From NCBI GenBank assembly GCA_024231025.1, contig JAAEQW010000262.1:1-37995 (forward strand): a stretch of DNA of 37,995 nucleotides, written 5' to 3'. Both the position numbers and the translations under genes were made by a program. This DNA is from Candidatus Omnitrophota bacterium (GTDB taxonomy: Bacteria; Omnitrophota; Gorgyraeia; Duberdicusellales; 4484-171). Shown here one piece after another: positions 33,664 to 37,995 of the stretch; within the stretch, counting starts at the first letter, position 1, and each line of letters begins with the position of its first letter. The notes beneath the pieces were generated by a model that made no database searches, was not told where the DNA came from, and saw nothing but the letters and a program-made list of their open reading frames with translations.

Positions 33664-34371
33664 CTATATTTCGATCTCCATTCCTGCTTTTAAACTTAGG
33701 AAATTATCCTTATATATTTCTTTTAATAGATTTCCAGCATCAGGACCCGTGCAATGTAGTGGTGCTACCCGCTTTATTAAAACTGCCATTTCATTCACTA
33801 TGTACTTCATAAAACGCTGCTCCTTGTCTATAAGGTGAAATCCTCCTATCATATAGTCAATTTTTTTTCCAAGTGCTCCACCTGCTTTATGAACAACGTT
33901 TAGTATTCCCGGATGACAGCAGCCGAATATTAAAACTATTCTGTCTTCAAAATTTATAATTAACCCCTGTTCTACCAAACCCTTGCCTTCATACATCACT
34001 AAACTCTCACCTGTAGAATACACCTCTTCATCTATTCCGGTCATATTTTTCACCTGTACGACATTCGCACCAGAGGCGGCAAGCTTTTCCTTAAATTCCA
34101 CTCCTGAATCAGCACAAATATAAACGGTAACATCTTTATTATCATTCAAAAACCCCCAAAGCCCTCCGATATGACCCTCATGCTGGTGAGATATTACTAT
34201 CTTTTTAATTTTTGATAAATCGACACCCATGATTTCAGCATTCCTTTGAATATCTTCAAACTTTTCTCCGGTGTCAAAAAGAATGTTATCACCAATTAAA
34301 AACGACACACCCTGCCCTACACTAATCTTGTCGGTTATTCCTTCTTTGTCGAATAAAACCCGTATTTTCAC
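33664..34371 (-). CDS. MBL-fold metallohydrolase, dihydropterin-synthase-like subfamily
   Basis: A 235-residue metallo-beta-lactamase-fold protein. The metal motif is SHQHEGHIGGL; in canonical members it is HxHxDH, so the Asp that binds the second metal is Gly here (codon GGT). The rest of the fold is intact, including GCCHPGILNVV and the later LHCTGPDAG, both typical of the subfamily that includes the archaeal 7,8-dihydropterin-related synthase MJ0301. Start ATG at 34371; a 14-nt gap separates it from the yggS stop. With one metal ligand altered it may use a single metal or have another activity. Substrate unknown. Confidence 0.85.
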   Translation of the reverse strand: MKIRVLFDKEGITDKISVGQGVSFLIGDNILFDTGEKFEDIQRNAEIMGVDLSKIKKIVISHQHEGHIGGLWGFLNDNKDVTVYICADSGVEFKEKLAASGANVVQVKNMTGIDEEVYSTGESLVMYEGKGLVEQGLIINFEDRIVLIFGCCHPGILNVVHKAGGALGKKIDYMIGGFHLIDKEQRFMKYIVNEMAVLIKRVAPLHCTGPDAGNLLKEIYKDNFLSLKAGMEIEI

Positions 34372-34385
34372 TTTATTAAATCTCC

Positions 34386-35045
34386 TTATTTTTGATTCCT
34401 TTGCCCAAAAATAGCTGTTCCCAACCTTACCATGTTGGCTCCTTCTTCGATTGCCACTTTATAGCTTTCGCTCATCCCCATTGATAGATATTTCCAGTCT
34501 AACTTATCTTTGTGCAACTGTCCAATCTTATCGAAAAGATTTTTTGCTTCTTTAAATTGAGGACGCAAATCTTTTGAATTTTGCGACCATTCCCCCATCA
34601 TCATAAGCCCGATTAATTTTATGTTTTTTAAGTTTAAAACTTGCTGGATAAACTCCTCTACCTGATCAGGAAAAATACCACCTTTTTGGGGCTCTCTAGC
34701 CACATTCACTTCAACTAAAACTGGCATCACCTTGCCTATTTTATGGCTTTCTGCGTTAATGAGCCGTGCTAACTTAAATGAATCTAAGGTTTGAATTACA
34801 TCAAAAATTTTGACTGCCCGCCTAACCTTATTACTTTGAAGGCGCCCTATAAAATGCCATTGCAAATCGCCATCCAGTGCCCGCTTCGTTTTCTGTGCCT
34901 CTTGGACATAATTATCACCAATTATTTTAACTCCTGCACAAACTGCCTGCAGCACCTCTTGGGGCGTGCGTTGTTTTGCTGCGGCAACAATTTCCACATT
35001 CCCAGGAATATCTTTTATAATTTTTTCTACTACTTCTTTTATCAT
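34386..35045 (-). CDS. yggS: PLP homeostasis protein (YggS/PROSC family)
   Basis: A TIM-barrel pyridoxal-phosphate-binding protein that buffers PLP and affects amino-acid pools. PLP should bind Lys24 in IVAAAKQRT. Other family segments are IGDNYVQEAQKK-like (IIGDNYVQEAQKTK), WHFIGRLQSNKVR, VLVEVNVAREPQKGG and LSMGMSESYKVAIEEGANMVRLGTAIFG. The length of 219 residues is normal. Its ATG overlaps the stop of the radical SAM gene by 4 nt (ATGA). Confidence 0.96.
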   Translation of the reverse strand: MIKEVVEKIIKDIPGNVEIVAAAKQRTPQEVLQAVCAGVKIIGDNYVQEAQKTKRALDGDLQWHFIGRLQSNKVRRAVKIFDVIQTLDSFKLARLINAESHKIGKVMPVLVEVNVAREPQKGGIFPDQVEEFIQQVLNLKNIKLIGLMMMGEWSQNSKDLRPQFKEAKNLFDKIGQLHKDKLDWKYLSMGMSESYKVAIEEGANMVRLGTAIFGQRNQK

Positions 35046-35965
35046 TTTCTGACTAAAAAATATTTTTTCCTGTTCTGGACATTCGCTTGAATTTTACCAT
35101 CCAGCAGAAGTTTCTGCATGCGTTTTTTTAAATTGCTCGTTCTTATTTGTAAGGATACCGCCAGATCAACAATTGTTTGCGGTCTTCTTTTTAAAGAATC
35201 AATGATAGCTTTATCGCTAATCGCTTTGTCAACATTCTTAATTATTTTTCGAGAAATAATGCTCATCGCTCTTTGTCCAAGTATAGATTTGAAAAGTAAG
35301 ATTTTATCAGGCGACGGCATAAGGTTTTTTCTAACACATGGGGTTGGCCTAACTGGAGTATTTAAATGAATTTTATCCGGAGCGATACTGTCAATTATAT
35401 TTTTGAAATTTATAAAATCACTTTTTTTGTCATTTACTCCTTTAAGCAACATTACCTCAAGCCAAATTTTTCCTTTAAACTCCTGGCGTAATTTGATTAA
35501 TCCTTGTATTATTTCGTTGAAGGAAATTCCGGTATGCGGACGATTTATTTTTCTAAAAATATCGGCACTAGGCGCATCTAAAGACGGGATGATGAGATCA
35601 GCGGACAATAATTGATTTCTTACACTTTTTTTATTCAACAAAGAAGAATTTGTAATCACACAAACCGGCCGCTTACTTACTTTTTTAATTAACTTGATTA
35701 CCTTGCCGATATCTCCACAAAGAGTAGGCTCCCCCGAACCAGAAATAGTAATAAAATCTATCTTTGGCTTTTCGCTTAATCGCTGCCTTAACTCTTCGAT
35801 TAGTTTGCCTTGATCAACCTTGCTGAAACGATGATTTGTTTTTTTGATAGTTTTGCCCAATTGGCAATAAAGACAATCAAATGAACAGATATTTTTCTGG
35901 ATAATATCCGCTCCCAAAGAAAAACCTAATCTTCTAGAATAAACCGGCCCGTAAAAATAACCCAT
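35042..35965 (-). CDS. radical SAM protein with C-terminal winged-helix domain
   Basis: A 307-residue radical SAM enzyme. The cluster motif is CSFDCLYC (Cys27, Cys31, Cys34; CxxxCxxC). SAM-binding features follow: FITISGSGEPTL and VCVITNSSLL. The N-terminal YGPVYSRRLGFSLGADI is typical of the widespread COG0731-like/YtqA-type group of unknown substrate. The last ~60 residues (SDKAIIDSLKRRPQTIVDLAV...) resemble a winged-helix DNA- or RNA-binding domain. A Shine-Dalgarno GAGGGG precedes the ATG; a -10 TATAAT sits at 35993-35998, giving a ~20-nt leader. It is coupled to yggS by ATGA. Confidence 0.92.
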   Translation of the reverse strand: MGYFYGPVYSRRLGFSLGADIIQKNICSFDCLYCQLGKTIKKTNHRFSKVDQGKLIEELRQRLSEKPKIDFITISGSGEPTLCGDIGKVIKLIKKVSKRPVCVITNSSLLNKKSVRNQLLSADLIIPSLDAPSADIFRKINRPHTGISFNEIIQGLIKLRQEFKGKIWLEVMLLKGVNDKKSDFINFKNIIDSIAPDKIHLNTPVRPTPCVRKNLMPSPDKILLFKSILGQRAMSIISRKIIKNVDKAISDKAIIDSLKRRPQTIVDLAVSLQIRTSNLKKRMQKLLLDGKIQANVQNRKKYFLVRK

Positions 35966-36043
35966 ATAAATTCCCCTCTTGTAATATATTTTATTATATT
36001 ACTTATCCCTCGATATTGCACTAATCTTTTATTCTCTAAGAGG

Positions 36044-37486
36044 TTACTGCGCAGGACTAACTTCTCGAAGTTTTTGTGAAAAAAATCCGCCTGTGTAGCC
36101 ATTAAGAGTTGCTGTTAACTCTTTTAGCCTTAAGCTTTTTTGAAACATTTCTTTCGAATTTAACGTGGTTGCCTGCATCTCGTTTTTGAGACGAAGCCGC
36201 TCAAAATATATTCTGTTTATTTCATCAAGAATGTCCAATCTTAATTGCGTATTAAGCCTCGCTCTGGTATCAACATCGTCCTCGTAAGAATTCCAAAGTA
36301 AATCCCCCATGTTCCAGGAAAATAGCACATCCCAATCACGCGGCCCAACATAATAGCGGTCCACTCCGCTATCGTAATTAATAACTTTATCGTATCCTAA
36401 GCTTAAACTGGGAAAAAATCCTCTAAACTTTAATCCTTTGCGCCATTTTTTAATCTTATTTGGGTGCACCTCATTATAATGCAAAGCAGCCTGTTGGATA
36501 TCTTCTATCGCAGGTTCATCCTCTAAAATATTATTTGATGCTTCTGCTTCTGAGAAAGACGCAAAATGTTTACTGCCAAATAAACCCTTTGAAGTCGCAA
36601 GATAAACTTCACCATCGTTATTAAACTCGATGTCAGAAATTCCTTTACCATATACTCCTTCAAAGATATATTTTGCTTTTTTTACCTTGATATCAACGCG
36701 GAAAAACCCTTTAGCTGTACCTATGTAAATAGCATCTTTTTCAAATTTAGCTTGCGCCAAAACATCAATATCAAGATTATTCAATCCCAACGCATGAAAC
36801 TTATTCCAAGTTATTCCATTATCGCGAGAAACAAACAGCCCCTTGTTTGTACCCAGCCAAATTATTTCTTGATCAAAACAATCAACCTTGATCGCCTTCG
36901 TCATCAAGCTAATATCTTCTTGATCATCCCTGGTGATAAACAATCTTTTTGCCTTATCGTCAGCTACAGCATAAACCCCTCTATTGGTTGCTGCATACAG
37001 AACTTCCTTAGTATAGTCTAAAGAATATACACTACAATCATCGAGCCCGGCAACTTTACGCCAACTTAGAATATTTTCATCTCCGCGATATAGACCCTGG
37101 CTAGTGCCAATATAAATCTCTTCTTTATTTTTCGAAACAGTAAAAATTATCTGCTCGTCACTAGCAGAAAATAATCTCCGCTGCTGCATACCAAACTCAA
37201 AAATATGCCGAGAGGTTGCAAGATAGAGTTTGTCGGCTAGATCGGAATCTAAAAAAATATCTTTTACTTCTTCATCTTTAAAAACTGCCACTTTTTTAAA
37301 ATTAAGCCCTGAATCTTCGCTTTTATAAAGCGCGTTCGAAGAAGCAACAAACATAAGATTGCCTTCTAAAACAGATACTTCCACCTTTTTGATTTTTGCA
37401 TCATCAAGGCCAGGCACCATGTGAAAGGAAGAAAAAGCATTGAAAGAAACGCCCAATGTCATTAATAAAATTATGATTTTCTTCAT
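36044..37486 (-). CDS. exported beta-propeller (BNR/Asp-box) protein
   Basis: A 480-residue exported protein. The ATG at 37486 (MKKIIILLMTLGVSFNAFSS) starts a clean signal peptide; the GTG six codons upstream is unlikely because the -10 box lies there. Residues ~25-320 consist of repeated units of ~45 residues such as SEDSGLNFKKV, YIGTSQGLYRGDENILSW, LYAATNRGVY, WLGTNKGLFVSRDNGITW and YLATSKGLF. SRDNGITW is a standard Asp-box, so this is a six- or seven-bladed propeller. The last ~150 residues are different, with aromatic-rich then helical sequence (YYVGPRDWDVLFSWNMGDL, EINRIYFERLRLKNEMQA), perhaps an attachment region. Ligand unknown. Confidence 0.85.
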   Translation of the reverse strand: MKKIIILLMTLGVSFNAFSSFHMVPGLDDAKIKKVEVSVLEGNLMFVASSNALYKSEDSGLNFKKVAVFKDEEVKDIFLDSDLADKLYLATSRHIFEFGMQQRRLFSASDEQIIFTVSKNKEEIYIGTSQGLYRGDENILSWRKVAGLDDCSVYSLDYTKEVLYAATNRGVYAVADDKAKRLFITRDDQEDISLMTKAIKVDCFDQEIIWLGTNKGLFVSRDNGITWNKFHALGLNNLDIDVLAQAKFEKDAIYIGTAKGFFRVDIKVKKAKYIFEGVYGKGISDIEFNNDGEVYLATSKGLFGSKHFASFSEAEASNNILEDEPAIEDIQQAALHYNEVHPNKIKKWRKGLKFRGFFPSLSLGYDKVINYDSGVDRYYVGPRDWDVLFSWNMGDLLWNSYEDDVDTRARLNTQLRLDILDEINRIYFERLRLKNEMQATTLNSKEMFQKSLRLKELTATLNGYTGGFFSQKLREVSPAQ

Positions 37487-37494
37487 GATGTGCG

Positions 37495-37524
37495 AGTGTA
37501 CCACATTTTTATGACATTTGTCAA
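37495..37524 (-). promoter_or_regulatory. promoter of the propeller gene, near-leaderless
   Basis: Minus strand: consensus -35 TTGACA (37519-37524), an 18-nt spacer and extended -10 TGG-TACACT (37495-37500). The ATG at 37486 begins 8 nt after the -10 box. Confidence 0.68.
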
Positions 37525-37606
37525 GATCTTTTCCAATATTTTTGTCAGATTAAAGGAGACGTTGACGGTAAGTGTCTCGCGAGCAAGGGGTTATAAATCA
37601 ATTGTT

Positions 37607-37650
37607 ACTTTGTCAGCAAGCGACCAAAAGTAATGGGGTCAGATTCACTC
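37607..37650. repeat. degraded REP/RAYT-type terminus
   Basis: An imperfect hairpin (GTTACTTTGTC against GACCAAAAGTAA) leads directly into TGGGGTCAGATTCAC. GGGGTCAG is shared with the RAYT element ends in this window, but the following bases differ, so this is probably a terminus of another family. It overlaps the stop codon of the truncated gene at the window edge. Confidence 0.5.
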
Positions 37651-37995
37651 TACATTGCTTTCTTCTTCCAGCATCGCCTTAACACCATCACCATCTCTAA
37701 TGGTAGATATCTTAATTCCTTTTAGATTTTTAAATTGATTAATTAGTTTAGGTGACCAGTTGTATTTAATTTCTCCATTGGCTTTAACTAAATCTTTAAA
37801 TACCACACCGCCCGTACCACCTTTATCGTGAACGGGGTCTTCAGCTTCGCTTGCTTGCATAATATCATCTCCGGGATCGCCGAAACTTGCATAGACTGTA
37901 AATTTAACATCGCCGTCTTCATCCACAACGTGCCCGATCAGATGATTGCCGTCAACCTGCCATATCTTAGCCGTAAGCTCAGTGCCTAGTTCAAC
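37645..37995 (-). CDS. C-terminal end of a gene cut by the window edge
   Basis: The open frame runs from the right edge (starting VELGTELTAKIWQVDG) to TGA at 37645 and covers the last 116 residues of a longer protein. The visible part is acidic and Gly/Asp-rich (VVDEDGDVKFTVYASFGDPG, EAEDPVHDKGGTGGVVFKDL) with no membrane segment. A GTG at 37926 could start a 93-residue protein, but the uninterrupted coding-like sequence upstream argues for a partial gene. I do not recognise it. The stop codon overlaps a GGGGTCAG-type repeat end. Confidence 0.55.
   Translation of the reverse strand, partial: VELGTELTAKIWQVDGNHLIGHVVDEDGDVKFTVYASFGDPGDDIMQASEAEDPVHDKGGTGGVVFKDLVKANGEIKYNWSPKLINQFKNLKGIKISTIRDGDGVKAMLEEESNVE

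Overview
The window looks like chromosome from an AT-rich, uncultured bacterium. The best phylogenetic hint is the 2,063-residue protein at 12993-19184. Its N-terminal third (a run like 'SPYEQDRI ... MGRDLLAEDYVLKQLTASL ... GTTNIPINTFNKVWI') resembles, from memory, a protein family common in Candidatus Omnitrophota (OP3, PVC superphylum). The C+ zinc-binding form of ribosomal protein L28 and the order ftsH-folP-cdaA-pdxJ-acpS-nnrD fit that reading. No database search was possible, so the assignment is an inference.

Layout. 1-2461 (+): tRNA-Leu(CAA), a Ski2-like helicase and rpmB. 2435-8488 (-): a tight operon read right to left as tRNA-Pro(GGG), PilZ protein, hom, thrC, argS, recJ; the 3' end of recJ overlaps that of rpmB. 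8766-11009 (+): a lipoprotein with an HExxH protease motif. 11008-20355 is the accessory part: two 95-bp non-autonomous repeats bracket a DUF4143 ATPase and a Cys-rich exported protein; next come the giant gene, which carries an in-frame GC-rich palindromic insertion, and a complete Y1/REP-associated transposase (RAYT) element with 28-bp perfect terminal inverted repeats. 20352-37995 is one long minus-strand block: an MMPL/RND exporter; gpsA with three small downstream genes; tRNA-Gly, -Tyr and -Thr with repeated hairpin spacers; nnrD, acpS, pdxJ, a 41-residue YbbR/CdaR-like anchor, cdaA, folP and ftsH; a HEAT-repeat protein and tilS; a small BamE-like lipoprotein, an MBL-fold protein, yggS, a radical SAM protein and a beta-propeller protein; and finally a gene cut by the window edge.

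How the parts work together. hom and thrC form the aspartate-to-threonine branch; argS and the two tRNA groups serve translation; recJ serves DNA repair. cdaA makes c-di-AMP and sits with folate (folP), pyridoxal phosphate (pdxJ), carrier-protein activation (acpS), NAD(P)HX repair (nnrD) and membrane proteolysis (ftsH) genes. Most genes are coupled by ATGA or 1-9 nt junctions. Five genes (rpmB, the DUF4143 ATPase, the RAYT transposase, ftsH, the propeller protein) have a recognisable -10 box only 6-9 nt before the start codon, which predicts leaderless or nearly leaderless mRNAs. The most unusual items are the RAYT element and its small derivatives lying on gene stop codons, the in-frame palindromic element in the giant gene, the unannotated mini-CdaR gene, and the hairpin family abutting tRNA 5' ends.
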